Source: Pseudomonas sp. PDM05 (GTDB lineage: Bacteria > Pseudomonadota > Gammaproteobacteria > Pseudomonadales > Pseudomonadaceae). From it: a stretch of 64,000 nucleotides of DNA. Within the stretch, counting starts at the first letter, position 1; each line of letters opens with the position of its first letter. The notes beneath the pieces are model-generated. The model was given only the letters and a program-made list of their open reading frames with translations. It was not told the origin of the DNA and ran no database searches. Positions 8,373 to 20,527 of this stretch are shown piece after piece. Made by a program: the position numbers and the translations under genes. The DNA lies in contig NZ_JACVAC010000005.1 of the NCBI RefSeq assembly GCF_014851685.1, positions 248,001-312,000 of the forward strand, written 5' to 3'.

Positions 8373-9659
8373 GTGCCGATCTTCCAGCTTGGTGATGTCA
8401 CGCGACTCGTAGCCGGTGTACAGCTGGCGCGGGCGGCCAATCTTGTACGGGCTGGAGAGCATTTCTTTCCAGTGGGAGATCCAGCCCACGGTCCGCGCCA
8501 GGGCGAAGATCACGGTGAACATGCTGGTTGGAATGCCGATCGCCTTGAGGATGATCCCCGAGTAGAAGTCGACGTTCGGGTACAGCGAGCGTTCGATGAA
8601 GTACGGGTCGGTCAGGGCGATCTCTTCCAGGCGCATGGCCAGTTCGAGTTGCGGATCGTTGTTGATGCCCAGTTCCTTCAGCACTTCGTCGCAGGTCTGC
8701 TTCATGACGGTGGCACGTGGGTCGCGGTTCTTGTAGACCCGGTGACCGAAGCCCATCAACTTGAACGGATCGTTCTTGTCCTTGGCCTTGGCGATGAACT
8801 TGTCGATGTTCGAGACATCACCGATTTCATCGAGCATGGTCAATACGGCTTCGTTCGCACCGCCGTGGGCAGGGCCCCACAGTGCGGCGATGCCGGCGGC
8901 GATACAGGCGAACGGGTTGGCACCCGAGGAGCCTGCCAGGCGCACGGTGGAGGTCGATGCGTTCTGCTCGTGGTCGGCGTGGAGGATGAAGATCCGGTCC
9001 ATGGCCTTGGCGAGCGTCGGGCTGATCGGTTTGATCTCGCACGGGGTGTTGAACATCATGTGCAGGAAGTTTTCCGCGTACGTCAGGTCGTTGCGCGGGT
9101 ACATCATGGGTTGACCCATGGAGTACTTGTAAACCATTGCGGCCAGGGTCGGCATCTTGGCAACCAGGCGGATCGCGGAAATTTCGCGATGCTGCGGGTT
9201 ATTGATGTCGAGGGAGTCGTGATAGAAGGCCGACAGGGCGCCGACCACACCGCACATGACGGCCATTGGGTGGGCGTCGCGACGGAAGCCGTTGAAGAAG
9301 GTCTTCAACTGCTCGTGAACCATGGTGTGGTTCTTCACGGTGCTGACGAACTGGGCTTTCTGCTCGGCTGTTGGCAGTTCGCCATTTAGCAGCAGGTAGC
9401 AGGTTTCCAGGTAGTCCGATTTCTCGGCCAGTTGCTCGATCGGGTAGCCACGATGCAGCAAAATGCCATTATCACCATCGATGTAGGTGATCTTCGACTC
9501 GCAAGAGGCGGTCGACATGAAGCCTGGGTCGAATGTAAAACGGCCCGTGGCCGTCAGGCCCCGTACGTCGATAACATCGGGACCAACGGTGCCGGTTAAA
9601 ATGGGCAGCTCGACGGGGGCTGCGCCCTCGATGATCAACTGCGCTTTTTTGTCAGCCAT
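8370..9659 (-). CDS. gltA: Citrate synthase (type II)
   Basis: A 429-residue citrate synthase, the usual length of the hexameric NADH-sensitive type of Gram-negative bacteria. It condenses oxaloacetate with acetyl-CoA to citrate in the cytoplasm. Conserved segments are clear: the N-terminal beta region, [12 protein letters not shown] with the first active-site His, [13 protein letters not shown] with the second, and the C-terminal [15 protein letters not shown] strong AGGAGG site lies just upstream (9663-9669). It is divergent from the sdh-suc operon, with its own promoter at 9718-9745, the standard Pseudomonas arrangement. Confidence 0.98.
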   Translation of the reverse strand: MADKKAQLIIEGAAPVELPILTGTVGPDVIDVRGLTATGRFTFDPGFMSTASCESKITYIDGDNGILLHRGYPIEQLAEKSDYLETCYLLLNGELPTAEQKAQFVSTVKNHTMVHEQLKTFFNGFRRDAHPMAVMCGVVGALSAFYHDSLDINNPQHREISAIRLVAKMPTLAAMVYKYSMGQPMMYPRNDLTYAENFLHMMFNTPCEIKPISPTLAKAMDRIFILHADHEQNASTSTVRLAGSSGANPFACIAAGIAALWGPAHGGANEAVLTMLDEIGDVSNIDKFIAKAKDKNDPFKLMGFGHRVYKNRDPRATVMKQTCDEVLKELGINNDPQLELAMRLEEIALTDPYFIERSLYPNVDFYSGIILKAIGIPTSMFTVIFALARTVGWISHWKEMLSSPYKIGRPRQLYTGYESRDITKLEDRH

Positions 9660-9717
9660 GTGGCCTCCTATTTATGCTTCAAATCATCAGACAGACCCCC
9701 CACGCAGGGCCCGCACC

Positions 9718-9745
9718 ACTATATTGATATAAATCCAGATGTCAA
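9718..9745 (-). promoter_or_regulatory. Predicted sigma70 promoter of gltA
   Basis: Read on the minus strand: TTGACA (9745-9740), 16-base spacer, TATAGT (9723-9718). Both boxes are near consensus, and the transcript would start about 50 bases before gltA. Confidence 0.75.
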
Positions 9746-9859
9746 TTTGCCTAAAGTCTTGCACCAGAAGGCTTTAACCGTACTTTTTCCTCGAAATTGC
9801 CTGCCATTTACGCCTTTTATACCGCCAGCGCAATCAGCTATTAGGGTGAGGCAGGCGCG

Positions 9860-9888
9860 TTGTCATTAGTAACCTAACTGTCTATACT
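9860..9888 (+). promoter_or_regulatory. Predicted sigma70 promoter of the sdh-suc operon
   Basis: TTGTCA (9860-9865), 17-base spacer, TATACT (9883-9888). It is the best promoter match upstream of sdhC and implies a leader of about 130 bases. Confidence 0.75.
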
Positions 9889-10023
9889 CGGCCACCGACC
9901 GCCAAGGGCTTTTGGGCTTGCTTTCATTGGGGGTCGCACTCCCTGGGTGGTGCTACCTGACCAGTGCACTCCCCTACAACTTTGCCCTGATTGTTAGGGG
10001 CTCTTCAGTGTGAAAAAAAAGCC

Positions 10024-10401
10024 GTGAAGAATAGCCAACGACCTGTAAACCTAGACCTAAGGACCATCAAACTCCCCATCACCGGCGTTACGTCGTTCCT
10101 GCACCGTGTTTCCGGCATCATCCTGTTCCTGGGCTTGGGCATCATGCTTTACGCATTGAGCAAATCCCTGGGTTCCGAGGAAGGTTACGCCGAGGTGAAG
10201 GCATGCTTGACCAGCCCGCTGGCCAAGTTCGTAGCATGGGGCCTCCTGTCCGCTCTGCTGTATCACCTGGTAGCCGGTGTGCGCCACTTGATCATGGATG
10301 CGGGTATCGGTGAGACGCTGGAAGGCGGCCGCCTGGGCTCGAAAATCATCATCGCCATTTCCGTGGTGCTGATCGTTCTGGCAGGAGTTTGGATATGGTA
10401 A
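10024..10401 (+). CDS. sdhC: Succinate dehydrogenase cytochrome b556 subunit
   Basis: About 125 residues with three transmembrane helices; this membrane anchor binds haem b and quinone with SdhD. Recognisable segments are SQRPVNLDLRTIKLPITGVT, the LHRVSG motif with quinone-site residues, and the haem-ligand His in YHLVAGVRHLIMDAG. The start is set at GTG 10024 because the mature N-terminus reads VKNSQRPVNLDL; no good ribosome site precedes it. An 8-base A run at 10013-10020 sits just upstream and makes alternative starts frame-dependent. The gene overlaps sdhD by 7 bases. Confidence 0.92.
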   Translation: MKNSQRPVNLDLRTIKLPITGVTSFLHRVSGIILFLGLGIMLYALSKSLGSEEGYAEVKACLTSPLAKFVAWGLLSALLYHLVAGVRHLIMDAGIGETLEGGRLGSKIIIAISVVLIVLAGVWIW

Positions 10402-10763
10402 CCAGCGTTACGAACCTTTCGCGTTCGGGCCTCTATGACTGGATGGCGCAGCGTGTGTCTGCGGTCGTTCTCGCGGCTTATTTCATCTTCCTGATCGGAT
10501 ACCTCGTCGCAAATCCAGGCATCAGCTATGAGCAATGGCACGGCCTGTTTTCCCATAATGCGATGCGAATCTTCAGTCTGCTGGCCCTTGTAGCCCTGGG
10601 CGCTCACGCCTGGGTCGGCATGTGGACCATCGCGACCGACTACCTGACGCCAATGGCGCTGGGCAAGTCCGCGACCGCAGTACGTTTCCTCTTCCAGGCA
10701 GTCTGCGGCGTCGCGATGTTCGCTTACTTCGTCTGGGGTGTGCAGATTCTTTGGGGTATCTGA
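10395..10763 (+). CDS. sdhD: Succinate dehydrogenase membrane anchor subunit
   Basis: A 122-residue anchor with three transmembrane helices. MVTSVTNLSRSGLYDWMAQRVS is typical of Pseudomonas SdhD, and the haem-ligand His lies in ALGAHAWVGMW. ATG 10395 has GCAGGAG at 10381-10387 inside the end of sdhC, giving a 7-base overlap and coupled translation. With SdhC it holds the SdhAB catalytic dimer at the inner membrane and passes electrons to ubiquinone. Confidence 0.94.
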   Translation: MVTSVTNLSRSGLYDWMAQRVSAVVLAAYFIFLIGYLVANPGISYEQWHGLFSHNAMRIFSLLALVALGAHAWVGMWTIATDYLTPMALGKSATAVRFLFQAVCGVAMFAYFVWGVQILWGI

Positions 10764-10766
10764 TCC

Positions 10767-12539
10767 ATGGCTAACATTCCAACTATTTCATTCGACGCCA
10801 TCATTATTGGTGGTGGCGGTGCCGGCATGCGCGCTGCGCTGCAGCTGGCACAGGGCGGTCACAAGACTGCCGTGATCACCAAGGTGTTCCCGACCCGTTC
10901 CCACACCGTATCGGCCCAGGGTGGCATCACCTGCGCCATCGCCTCCGCCGATCCGAACGATGACTGGCGCTGGCACATGTACGATACCGTCAAGGGTTCC
11001 GACTATATCGGTGACCAGGACGCTATCGAATACATGTGTCAGGAAGGCCCGGCTGCGGTGTTCGAACTGGACCACATGGGTCTGCCGTTCTCCCGTACCG
11101 AACAGGGTCGTATCTACCAGCGTCCATTCGGCGGCCAGTCGAAGGATTACGGCAAAGGCGGGCAGGCTGCCCGTACCTGCGCCGCTTCCGACCGTACCGG
11201 TCACGCGCTGCTGCACACCCTTTATCAGGGCAACCTGAAAGCCGGTACCACGTTCCTGAACGAGTACTACGCGGTTGATCTGGTGAAGAACTCGCAAGGC
11301 GAGTTCGTCGGCGTGATCGCGATCTGCATCGAAACCGGTGAAACCACCTACATCCGCGCCAAGGCTACCGTGCTGGCGACTGGCGGTGCAGGCCGTATCT
11401 ACGCTTCGACCACCAATGCCCTGATCAACACCGGCGACGGCGTTGGCATGGCACTGCGTGCCGGCGTGCCGGTGCAAGACATCGAAATGTGGCAGTTCCA
11501 CCCGACCGGCATCGCCGGCGCAGGTGTACTGGTTACCGAAGGTTGCCGTGGTGAAGGTGGATACCTGATCAACAAGCACGGCGAGCGTTTCATGGAGCGT
11601 TATGCTCCGAACGCGAAAGACCTTGCTGGTCGTGACGTTGTGGCCCGTTCGATGGTTAAAGAGATCATCGCCGGCAACGGCTGTGGCCCGAATGGCGACC
11701 ACGTACTGCTGAAGCTCGATCACCTGGGCGAAGAAGTCCTGCATAGCCGCCTGCCAGGTATCTGCGAGCTGTCCAAGACCTTTGCTCACGTTGACCCGGT
11801 GGTTGCTCCGGTTCCGGTTGTTCCGACTTGCCACTACATGATGGGCGGCGTGCCGACCAACATTCATGGCCAGGCGATCACCCAGAACGCCGAAGGCGAA
11901 GACGAGATCATCCACGGCCTGTTCGCGGTAGGCGAAGTGGCTTGCGTATCGGTTCACGGTGCCAACCGTCTGGGCGGCAACTCGCTGCTCGACCTGGTGG
12001 TATTCGGCCGTGCTGCTGGCCTGCACCTGGAAAAAGCGCTGACCGACGGCATCGAATACGATGACGCCACCGACGCCAACATCGAAGCTGCCCTGGCGCG
12101 TCTGAACGCTCTGAACGAGCGTACTGATGGCGAAGACGTAGCAACCCTGCGTCGCGAGCTGCAAAGCTGCATGCAGAACTACTTCGGTGTGTTCCGTACC
12201 GGCGAGTACATGCAGAAGGGCATCGCCCAGCTGGCCGACCTGCGCAAGCGCATCGCCAACGTCAAGATCAACGATAAGAGCCAGGCGTTCAACACCGCTC
12301 GTATCGAAGCCCTTGAGCTGCAAAACCTGCTGGAAGTGGCCGAAGCGACCGCAATCGCTGCCGAGGTTCGTAAAGAATCCCGTGGTGCCCACGCCCGTGA
12401 AGACTTTGAAGATCGCGACGACGAAAACTGGTTGTGCCACACCCTGTACTTCCCGGGTGACAAGCGCGTAACCAAGCGTGCCGTGAACTTCTCGCCGAAG
12501 ACGGTTCCGACGTTTGAACCGAAGATTCGGACTTACTAA
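10767..12539 (+). CDS. sdhA: Succinate dehydrogenase flavoprotein subunit
   Basis: A 590-residue flavoprotein that oxidises succinate to fumarate. The Rossmann FAD motif is [15 protein letters not shown] near the N-terminus; the His of SHTVSAQGG is the expected covalent FAD attachment site. [20 protein letters not shown] and the [16 protein letters not shown] active-site block follow, with the capping domain in between. It starts 3 bases after sdhD, as in other sdhCDAB operons. Confidence 0.98.
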   Translation: MANIPTISFDAIIIGGGGAGMRAALQLAQGGHKTAVITKVFPTRSHTVSAQGGITCAIASADPNDDWRWHMYDTVKGSDYIGDQDAIEYMCQEGPAAVFELDHMGLPFSRTEQGRIYQRPFGGQSKDYGKGGQAARTCAASDRTGHALLHTLYQGNLKAGTTFLNEYYAVDLVKNSQGEFVGVIAICIETGETTYIRAKATVLATGGAGRIYASTTNALINTGDGVGMALRAGVPVQDIEMWQFHPTGIAGAGVLVTEGCRGEGGYLINKHGERFMERYAPNAKDLAGRDVVARSMVKEIIAGNGCGPNGDHVLLKLDHLGEEVLHSRLPGICELSKTFAHVDPVVAPVPVVPTCHYMMGGVPTNIHGQAITQNAEGEDEIIHGLFAVGEVACVSVHGANRLGGNSLLDLVVFGRAAGLHLEKALTDGIEYDDATDANIEAALARLNALNERTDGEDVATLRRELQSCMQNYFGVFRTGEYMQKGIAQLADLRKRIANVKINDKSQAFNTARIEALELQNLLEVAEATAIAAEVRKESRGAHAREDFEDRDDENWLCHTLYFPGDKRVTKRAVNFSPKTVPTFEPKIRTY

Positions 12540-12550
12540 GGGTGGCTGCC

Positions 12551-13255
12551 ATGTTGAAAGTCAGTGTTTATCGCTACAACCCTGATCAGGACGCTGCGCC
12601 GTTCATGCAGGAATTCCAGGTCGATACCGGTGGTAAAGACCTGATGGTGCTGGATGTGTTGGCACTGATCAAAGAGCAGGACGAAGGTTTCTCTTATCGT
12701 CGCTCTTGCCGTGAAGGTGTGTGCGGTTCCGACGGCATGAACATCAACGGCAAAAACGGCCTGGCGTGCATCACGCCGCTGTCCGCCGTGGTTAAAGGTA
12801 ACAAGCTGATCGTTCGTCCGCTGCCAGGTTTGCCGGTTATCCGTGACTTGGTTGTCGATATGAGCATCTTCTACAAGCAATACGAGAAAGTTAAGCCGTT
12901 CCTGCAAAACGACACGCCGGCTCCGGCCATCGAACGTCTGCAGTCCCCGGAAGAGCGTGAGAAACTTGACGGTCTGTACGAGTGCATCCTGTGCGCTTGC
13001 TGCTCGACTTCTTGCCCATCCTTCTGGTGGAACCCGGATAAATTCCTGGGTCCAGCTGCCCTGCTGCAAGCGTACCGCTTCCTGGCAGACAGCCGTGACA
13101 CCAAGACCTCCGAGCGTCTGGCTTCACTGGATGACCCGTTCAGCGTATTCCGCTGCCGCGGGATCATGAACTGCGTCAACGTATGTCCCAAAGGCCTGAA
13201 CCCGACTAAGGCCATTGGTCACATCCGTAACATGCTGCTGCAAAGCGGCGTGTAA
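12551..13255 (+). CDS. sdhB: Succinate dehydrogenase iron-sulfur subunit
   Basis: A 234-residue electron-transfer subunit. Cluster ligands are visible: SCREGVCGSDGMNI for [2Fe-2S], CILCACCSTSCP and CRGIMNCVNVCPKGLNP for the [4Fe-4S] and [3Fe-4S] clusters. ATG 12551 gives the family N-terminus MLKVSVYRYNPD; an in-frame GTG 9 bases earlier is possible but less likely. It lies 11 bases after sdhA. Confidence 0.97.
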   Translation: MLKVSVYRYNPDQDAAPFMQEFQVDTGGKDLMVLDVLALIKEQDEGFSYRRSCREGVCGSDGMNINGKNGLACITPLSAVVKGNKLIVRPLPGLPVIRDLVVDMSIFYKQYEKVKPFLQNDTPAPAIERLQSPEEREKLDGLYECILCACCSTSCPSFWWNPDKFLGPAALLQAYRFLADSRDTKTSERLASLDDPFSVFRCRGIMNCVNVCPKGLNPTKAIGHIRNMLLQSGV

Positions 13256-13516
13256 CTGACGTTGTAGCAAAGCAGGACCGTTGTGCCCGTAAATGCTGCG
13301 GCGCAGGCTTCAACCGGCGCCGTAGTTTTAACTTGAGCAGCGACTTACAAAGCCGCAGCTCTTATTTTGAAGAAATGAGACAAGCAGGGGCATTCGGGTT
13401 GGTACCCGAACTATCAGCGTGATCCTAAGTGGCTTGTTTTGGTCGCTGCACTTGGCCTTTTGCAAGCAAACTCGGTGTTTTCGCCGGTGGTGTCCCCAAA
13501 TCGAGGGTGACCAAGC
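13256..13516 (+). other. sdhB-sucA spacer with hairpins
   Basis: 261 bases without a gene. A stem TTCGGGT / ACCCGAA around TGGT lies at 13393-13410 without a T run, so it is more likely an RNA processing or stability element than a terminator. The sucA promoter could lie here, but I see no convincing boxes. Confidence 0.45.
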
Positions 13517-16348
13517 ATGCAAGAAAGCGTGATGCAGCGCATGTGGAACAGCGGCTATCTTTCAGGTGGTAACGCTGCCTATGTGGAAGAGCTTTATGAG
13601 CTCTACCTGCACGACCCTAACGCTGTGCCAGAAGAATGGCGCACCAAATTTCAGACGTTGTCTTCAGACGGCAACGCTGCCACCGATGTATCGCATGCAA
13701 CAATTCGCGATCAATTTGTGCTGCTGGCAAAGAACCAGCGCCGCGCCCAACCGGTTTCCGCCGGCAGCGTGAGCAGTGAGCATGAGAAGAAGCAAGTTGA
13801 AGTACTGCGACTGATCCAGGCTTACCGGATGCGTGGCCACCAGGCGGCCCAGCTTGACCCGCTGGGGCTCTGGCAGCGTCCTGCACCTGCTGACCTGTCG
13901 ATCAATCATTACGGCTTGACCAATGCCGATCTTGATACGACCTTCCGTGCCGGAGACCTGTTCATCGGCAAAGAGGAAGCGAGCCTACGCGAAATTCACG
14001 AAGCGTTGCAGCAGACATATTGCCGCACCATTGGCGCTGAGTTCACGCACATCACCGATTCCGAGCAACGCCACTGGTTCCAGCATCGTCTGGAAGGCGT
14101 GCGTGGTCGTCCGGTATTGTCCGCTGACGTACGCAGCCACCTGCTTGAGCGCGTGACCGCTGCCGAAGGCCTGGAAAAATACCTGGGCACCAAATACCCA
14201 GGTACCAAGCGTTTTGGTCTGGAAGGCGGCGAAAGCCTGATCCCGATGCTCGACGAGCTGATCCAGCGTTCCGGTTCCTACGGCACCAAGGAAATCGTGA
14301 TCGGCATGGCTCACCGTGGTCGTCTGAACGTGTTGGTCAACACCTTCGGCAAGAACCCGCGTGAACTGTTCGACGAGTTCGAAGGCAAGAAGAAGGTCGA
14401 GCTGGGTTCCGGTGACGTTAAATACCACCAGGGCTTCTCGTCCAACGTGATGACCACCGGCGGTGAAGTTCACCTGGCCATGGCCTTCAACCCATCCCAC
14501 CTGGAAATCGTTTCTCCAGTGGTCGAGGGTTCGGTCCGTGCGCGCCAGGATCGTCGCAACGACGCGACCGGTGAAAAAGTCCTGCCGATTTCCATCCACG
14601 GTGACGCGGCATTCGCCGGTCAAGGCGTGGTCCTGGAAACGTTCCAGATGTCGCAGACTCGCGGCTTCAAGACCGGCGGTACGGTTCACATCGTCATCAA
14701 CAACCAAGTCGGCTTCACCATCAGCAACCCGCTGGACGCACGCTCTACCGAGTACGCCACCGACGTTGCCAAGATGATCCAGGCACCGATCCTCCATGTG
14801 AATGGCGATGATCCGGAAGCCGTGCTGTTCGTGACCCAACTGGCTGTCGACTACCGCATGCAGTTCAAGCGTGACGTGGTGATCGACCTGGTTTGCTACC
14901 GCCGTCGCGGTCACAACGAAGCCGACGAACCAAGCGGCACCCAGCCGTTGATGTACCAGCAGATCACCAAGCAGCGCACCACCCGTGAGCTGTACGCCGA
15001 AAGCCTGATCAAGGCCGGTGTGGTCGACGATGCACGTGTTCAGGCGAAGATCGATGAATACCGCAACGCGCTGGACAACGGTCTGCACGTAGTGAAGAGC
15101 CTGGTCAAAGAGCCGAACAAAGAGCTGTTCGTCGACTGGCGTCCGTACCTGGGTCACACCTGGACCGCGCGTCACGACACCTCGTTCGATCTGAAAACCC
15201 TGCAGGAACTGTCTGCCAAGCTGCTGGAAATCCCGGAAGGCTTCGTCGTACAGCGCCAGGTTGCGAAGATCTACGAAGACCGTCAGAAGATGCAAGCCGG
15301 CGGCCTGCCGATCAACTGGGGTTATGCCGAAACCATGGCATACGCGACCCTGGCGTTCGAAGGTCACCCGATCCGCATGACCGGCCAGGACATCGGCCGT
15401 GGTACGTTCTCGCACCGTCACGCGGTATTGCACAACCAGAAAGACGCGGGCACCTACGTGCCGCTCAAGCACCTGTACGAAGGCCAGCCACGTTTCGACC
15501 TGTACGATTCGTTCCTGTCCGAAGAGGCCGTGCTGGCGTTCGAATACGGCTACTCCACCACCACGCCTAACGCGCTGGTGATCTGGGAAGCCCAGTTCGG
15601 CGACTTCGCCAACGGTGCCCAGGTGGTTATCGACCAGTTCATCACCAGCGGCGAGCACAAGTGGGGCCGCCTGTGCGGTCTGACCATGCTGCTGCCACAC
15701 GGTTATGAAGGTCAGGGTCCGGAGCACTCCTCGGCCCGTCTGGAGCGTTACCTGCAGCTGTGCGCCGAGCACAACATCCAGGTGTGCGTACCGACTACGC
15801 CGGCCCAGATCTACCACTTGCTGCGTCGCCAGGTGATCCGCCCGCTGCGCAAGCCGCTGGTAGTGCTGACTCCGAAATCGCTGTTGCGTCACAAATTGGC
15901 CATCTCGACCCTGGAAGATCTGGCCGAAGGCTCGTTCCAGACCGTGATTCCAGAAATCGATGCATTGGACGCGGCCAAGGTGACTCGCCTGGTCCTGTGC
16001 AGCGGCAAGGTCTACTACGACCTGCTGGAAAAACGTCGTGCCGAAGGCCGCGAAGACATCGCCATCGTGCGTATCGAGCAGCTTTACCCGTTCCCGGAAG
16101 ACGACCTGATGGAGGCCATCGCGCCTTACACCAACCTCACCAATGTGGTGTGGTGCCAGGAAGAACCGATGAACCAGGGCGCGTGGTACAGCAGCCAGCA
16201 TCACCTGCGTCGCAGCATCGGCAACCATAACAAGGCCCTGGGCCTTGAATACGCCGGTCGTGATGCTTCTGCTGCACCTGCGTGTGGTTATGCGTCGATG
16301 CACGCCGAGCAGCAGGAAAAACTGCTGCAAGATGCTTTCACTGTTTAA
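13517..16348 (+). CDS. sucA: 2-oxoglutarate dehydrogenase E1 component
   Basis: A 943-residue thiamine-diphosphate enzyme that decarboxylates 2-oxoglutarate and passes the succinyl group to the lipoyl arm of SucB. The N-terminus (MWNSGYLSGGNAAYVEELYE) is the E2-binding segment. Conserved blocks include MAHRGRLNVLVN, SHLEIVSPVVEGSVRARQDR, the ThDP region VCYRRRGHNEADEPSGTQP and GRGTFSHRHAVLHNQ. The length matches the family. sucB follows 44 bases later in the same operon. Confidence 0.98.
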   Translation: MQESVMQRMWNSGYLSGGNAAYVEELYELYLHDPNAVPEEWRTKFQTLSSDGNAATDVSHATIRDQFVLLAKNQRRAQPVSAGSVSSEHEKKQVEVLRLIQAYRMRGHQAAQLDPLGLWQRPAPADLSINHYGLTNADLDTTFRAGDLFIGKEEASLREIHEALQQTYCRTIGAEFTHITDSEQRHWFQHRLEGVRGRPVLSADVRSHLLERVTAAEGLEKYLGTKYPGTKRFGLEGGESLIPMLDELIQRSGSYGTKEIVIGMAHRGRLNVLVNTFGKNPRELFDEFEGKKKVELGSGDVKYHQGFSSNVMTTGGEVHLAMAFNPSHLEIVSPVVEGSVRARQDRRNDATGEKVLPISIHGDAAFAGQGVVLETFQMSQTRGFKTGGTVHIVINNQVGFTISNPLDARSTEYATDVAKMIQAPILHVNGDDPEAVLFVTQLAVDYRMQFKRDVVIDLVCYRRRGHNEADEPSGTQPLMYQQITKQRTTRELYAESLIKAGVVDDARVQAKIDEYRNALDNGLHVVKSLVKEPNKELFVDWRPYLGHTWTARHDTSFDLKTLQELSAKLLEIPEGFVVQRQVAKIYEDRQKMQAGGLPINWGYAETMAYATLAFEGHPIRMTGQDIGRGTFSHRHAVLHNQKDAGTYVPLKHLYEGQPRFDLYDSFLSEEAVLAFEYGYSTTTPNALVIWEAQFGDFANGAQVVIDQFITSGEHKWGRLCGLTMLLPHGYEGQGPEHSSARLERYLQLCAEHNIQVCVPTTPAQIYHLLRRQVIRPLRKPLVVLTPKSLLRHKLAISTLEDLAEGSFQTVIPEIDALDAAKVTRLVLCSGKVYYDLLEKRRAEGREDIAIVRIEQLYPFPEDDLMEAIAPYTNLTNVVWCQEEPMNQGAWYSSQHHLRRSIGNHNKALGLEYAGRDASAAPACGYASMHAEQQEKLLQDAFTV

Positions 16349-16392
16349 CGCCTTCGCGCTGACTGAAACCGAATTTTAAGGACACACAGATA

Positions 16393-17613
16393 ATGGCTAT
16401 CGAAATCAAAGCCCCGTCATTCCCGGAATCGGTTGCCGATGGCACCGTTGCCACCTGGCACAAGAAACCAGGCGACGCTGTAAAGCGTGACGACCTGATC
16501 GTCGACATCGAGACCGACAAAGTTGTTCTGGAAGTGTTGGCCGAGGCTGACGGCGTATTGGGCGCAATCGTGGCTGAAGAAGGCGCTACCGTTCTGTCGA
16601 ACCAGGTACTGGGTTCGATCGAAGAGGGCAGCGCTGCTGCCGCTGCTCCTGCTGCCGCTGCGCCAGCTGCTTCGGCACCTGCTGCCGCCCCGGCTGCTGG
16701 CGCTGAAGACCCGATCGCTGCTCCAGCTGCGCGTCAACTGGCTGAAGAAAACGGCATCAACCTGGCTTCCATCAAAGGCACCGGTAAAGACGGCCGTGTG
16801 ACCAAGGAAGACGTGGTTGCTGCTGTTGAAGCCAAGAAAAACGCTCCAGCTGCCGCGCCTGCCAAGGCTGCTGCTCCGGCTGCCGCTGCCCCTGTGTTCG
16901 CTGCCGGCGACCGCACCGAGAAGCGCGTACCGATGACCCGTGTACGTGCCACCGTGGCCAAGCGCCTGGTTGAAGCCCAGTCGAACATGGCGATGCTGAC
17001 CACTTTCAACGAAGTCGACATGACCGAAGTCATGGCCCTGCGTTCGAAGTACAAGGATCTGTTCGAGAAGTCCCACAACGGCGTGCGCCTGGGCTTCATG
17101 TCGTTCTTCGTGAAAGCGGCCACCGAAGCGCTGAAACGCTTCCCGGCTGTCAACGCTTCCATCGACGGCAACGACATCGTTTACCATGGCTACGCAGACG
17201 TCGGCGTAGCCGTATCCAGCGACCGTGGCCTGGTGGTGCCGGTCCTGCGTAACGCCGAACTGATGAGCCTGGCTGAAATCGAAGGCGGCATCGCCACCTT
17301 CGGCAAGAAAGCCCGTGACGGCAAGCTGACCATCGACGAGATGACCGGCGGTACGTTCACCATCACCAACGGTGGTACCTTCGGTTCGATGATGTCGACC
17401 CCGATCGTCAACCCGCCACAAGCTGCGATCCTGGGCATGCACAACATCATCCAGCGTCCGATGGCCATCAACGGCCAAGTCGTGATCCGCCCGATGATGT
17501 ACCTGGCACTGTCTTACGATCACCGCCTGATCGATGGTAAAGAAGCCGTGACTTTCCTGGTGACCATCAAGAACCTGCTGGAAGACCCGGCTCGTCTTCT
17601 TCTGGATATTTGA
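16393..17613 (+). CDS. sucB: Dihydrolipoyl succinyltransferase (E2 of 2-oxoglutarate dehydrogenase)
   Basis: A 406-residue E2. Domains in order: lipoyl domain (about 1-77) with the modified Lys in [11 protein letters not shown], an Ala/Pro-rich swinging linker (about 80-110), peripheral-subunit-binding domain ([20 protein letters not shown]), a second Ala/Pro linker, and the catalytic core ending with active-site [13 protein letters not shown]. The linker is very Ala-rich, as in other Pseudomonas SucB. It transfers succinyl to CoA and docks SucA and LpdG. Confidence 0.98.
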   Translation: MAIEIKAPSFPESVADGTVATWHKKPGDAVKRDDLIVDIETDKVVLEVLAEADGVLGAIVAEEGATVLSNQVLGSIEEGSAAAAAPAAAAPAASAPAAAPAAGAEDPIAAPAARQLAEENGINLASIKGTGKDGRVTKEDVVAAVEAKKNAPAAAPAKAAAPAAAAPVFAAGDRTEKRVPMTRVRATVAKRLVEAQSNMAMLTTFNEVDMTEVMALRSKYKDLFEKSHNGVRLGFMSFFVKAATEALKRFPAVNASIDGNDIVYHGYADVGVAVSSDRGLVVPVLRNAELMSLAEIEGGIATFGKKARDGKLTIDEMTGGTFTITNGGTFGSMMSTPIVNPPQAAILGMHNIIQRPMAINGQVVIRPMMYLALSYDHRLIDGKEAVTFLVTIKNLLEDPARLLLDI

Positions 17614-17616
17614 TTG

Positions 17617-19156
<1,540 letters not shown>

Positions 19157-19360
19157 GCGAGATAATAAGAAACCACGGCGGAGTTGCCCGTCGTGAGCCT
19201 TGTGCGCAAGACTCACCGCGGAATATCCGCTGGACGCAGCCTTGCGCAGCTTTACGGGCCTTGAGCCCCGCAAGTTGCGCAAGCAGCAGTCACAGGTGGC
19301 GCGGCACTCATAATGAGCGCAGCGCCGAATGCGCAGTACCTAACGAAGACGGTAAAAAGC
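19157..19360 (+). other. lpdG-sucC spacer
   Basis: 204 bases with several GC-rich inverted stretches, for example around TTGCGCAGC/GTTGCGCAAGC near 19231-19283, but no T-run terminator. sucCD may therefore be read both from the upstream operon and from an internal promoter, which I cannot place. Confidence 0.4.
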
Positions 19361-20527
19361 ATGAATCTTCACGAGTATCAGGGTAAGCAGCTGTTCGCTG
19401 AATACGGCCTGCCAGTATCCAAGGGCTACGCAGTAGACACCCCGGAAGCAGCAGCAGAAGCTTGCGACAAAATCGGTGGTACCGAGTGGGTTGTCAAAGC
19501 CCAGGTCCACGCTGGTGGTCGCGGTAAAGCGGGCGGCGTTAAGCTGGTTCGCAGCAAAGAAGACGCCAAGGCCTTCGCACAGCAGTGGCTGGGCAAGCGT
19601 CTGGTGACTTACCAGACTGATGCCAATGGCCAGCCAGTCACCAAGATCTTGGTTGAATCGTGCACTGATATCGCTAAAGAGCTGTACCTGGGCGCTGTCG
19701 TTGACCGTTCGAGCCGTCGCATCGTGTTCATGGCTTCCACCGAAGGTGGCGTGGACATCGAGAAGATCGCTCACGAAACCCCAGAAAAAATTCTGAAAGC
19801 CACTATCGATCCACTGGTTGGCGCTCAGCCATTCCAGGGTCGCGAGCTGGCTTTCCAGTTGGGCCTGGAAGGCAAGCAAGTTGCCCAGTTCGCCAAGATC
19901 TTCGTGGGTCTGGCCAAACTGTTCCAGGATCACGATCTGGCCCTTCTGGAAGTGAACCCGCTGGTGATCAAGGCCGACGGCGATCTGCATTGCCTCGATG
20001 CCAAGATCAACATCGACGCCAACGCCATGTACCGTCAGCCTAAGCTGAAGACTTTCCACGATCCGTCGCAAGACGATCCGCGCGAAGCGCACGCTGCCAA
20101 GTTCGAACTGAACTACGTAGCCCTGGAAGGTAACATCGGTTGCATGGTCAACGGTGCTGGCCTGGCCATGGGTACCATGGACATCGTCAACCTGCATGGC
20201 GGCAAACCAGCCAACTTCCTCGACGTGGGCGGTGGTGCTACCAAAGAACGCGTAACCGAAGCTTTCAAGATCATCCTGTCCGACTCCAACGTCGCTGCAG
20301 TACTGGTCAACATCTTCGGCGGCATCGTTCGTTGCGACATGATTGCCGAAGGCATCATCGGTGCAGTGAAAGAAGTCGGCGTTAAAATCCCGGTTGTTGT
20401 TCGCCTTGAAGGCAACAACGCTGAACTGGGCGCTAAAGTACTGGCAGAAAGCGGTTTGAACATCATCGCGGCTACCAGCCTGACCGACGCTGCTCAACAA
20501 GTTGTCAAAGCTGCGGAGGGCAAATAA
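19361..20527 (+). CDS. sucC: Succinyl-CoA synthetase beta subunit
   Basis: A 388-residue ATP-grasp subunit that, with SucD, converts succinyl-CoA to succinate and makes ATP or GTP. The start [21 protein letters not shown] is the invariant N-terminus; [18 protein letters not shown] forms the nucleotide site and [16 protein letters not shown] the subunit contact. The length is the family norm. Its stop overlaps the sucD start by one base (TAATG). Confidence 0.98.
   Translation: MNLHEYQGKQLFAEYGLPVSKGYAVDTPEAAAEACDKIGGTEWVVKAQVHAGGRGKAGGVKLVRSKEDAKAFAQQWLGKRLVTYQTDANGQPVTKILVESCTDIAKELYLGAVVDRSSRRIVFMASTEGGVDIEKIAHETPEKILKATIDPLVGAQPFQGRELAFQLGLEGKQVAQFAKIFVGLAKLFQDHDLALLEVNPLVIKADGDLHCLDAKINIDANAMYRQPKLKTFHDPSQDDPREAHAAKFELNYVALEGNIGCMVNGAGLAMGTMDIVNLHGGKPANFLDVGGGATKERVTEAFKIILSDSNVAAVLVNIFGGIVRCDMIAEGIIGAVKEVGVKIPVVVRLEGNNAELGAKVLAESGLNIIAATSLTDAAQQVVKAAEGK

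Larger units (their letters stand above)
9660..10023. other. Divergent control region gltA / sdhC
   Basis: 364 bases with no gene. It holds the leftward gltA promoter and the rightward sdh promoter, whose -35 boxes are about 115 bases apart, then an untranslated leader of about 130 bases before sdhC. The leader carries GC-rich inverted segments near 9929-9955 (GGGGGTCGCACTCCCTGGGT) that could fold. I see no clear regulator operator. Confidence 0.7.

Noticed and set aside
13393..13410. Hairpin after sdhB as a terminator splitting sdh from suc
   Set aside because: The stem is only 7 bp and has no T run; read-through into sucA is the simpler reading.
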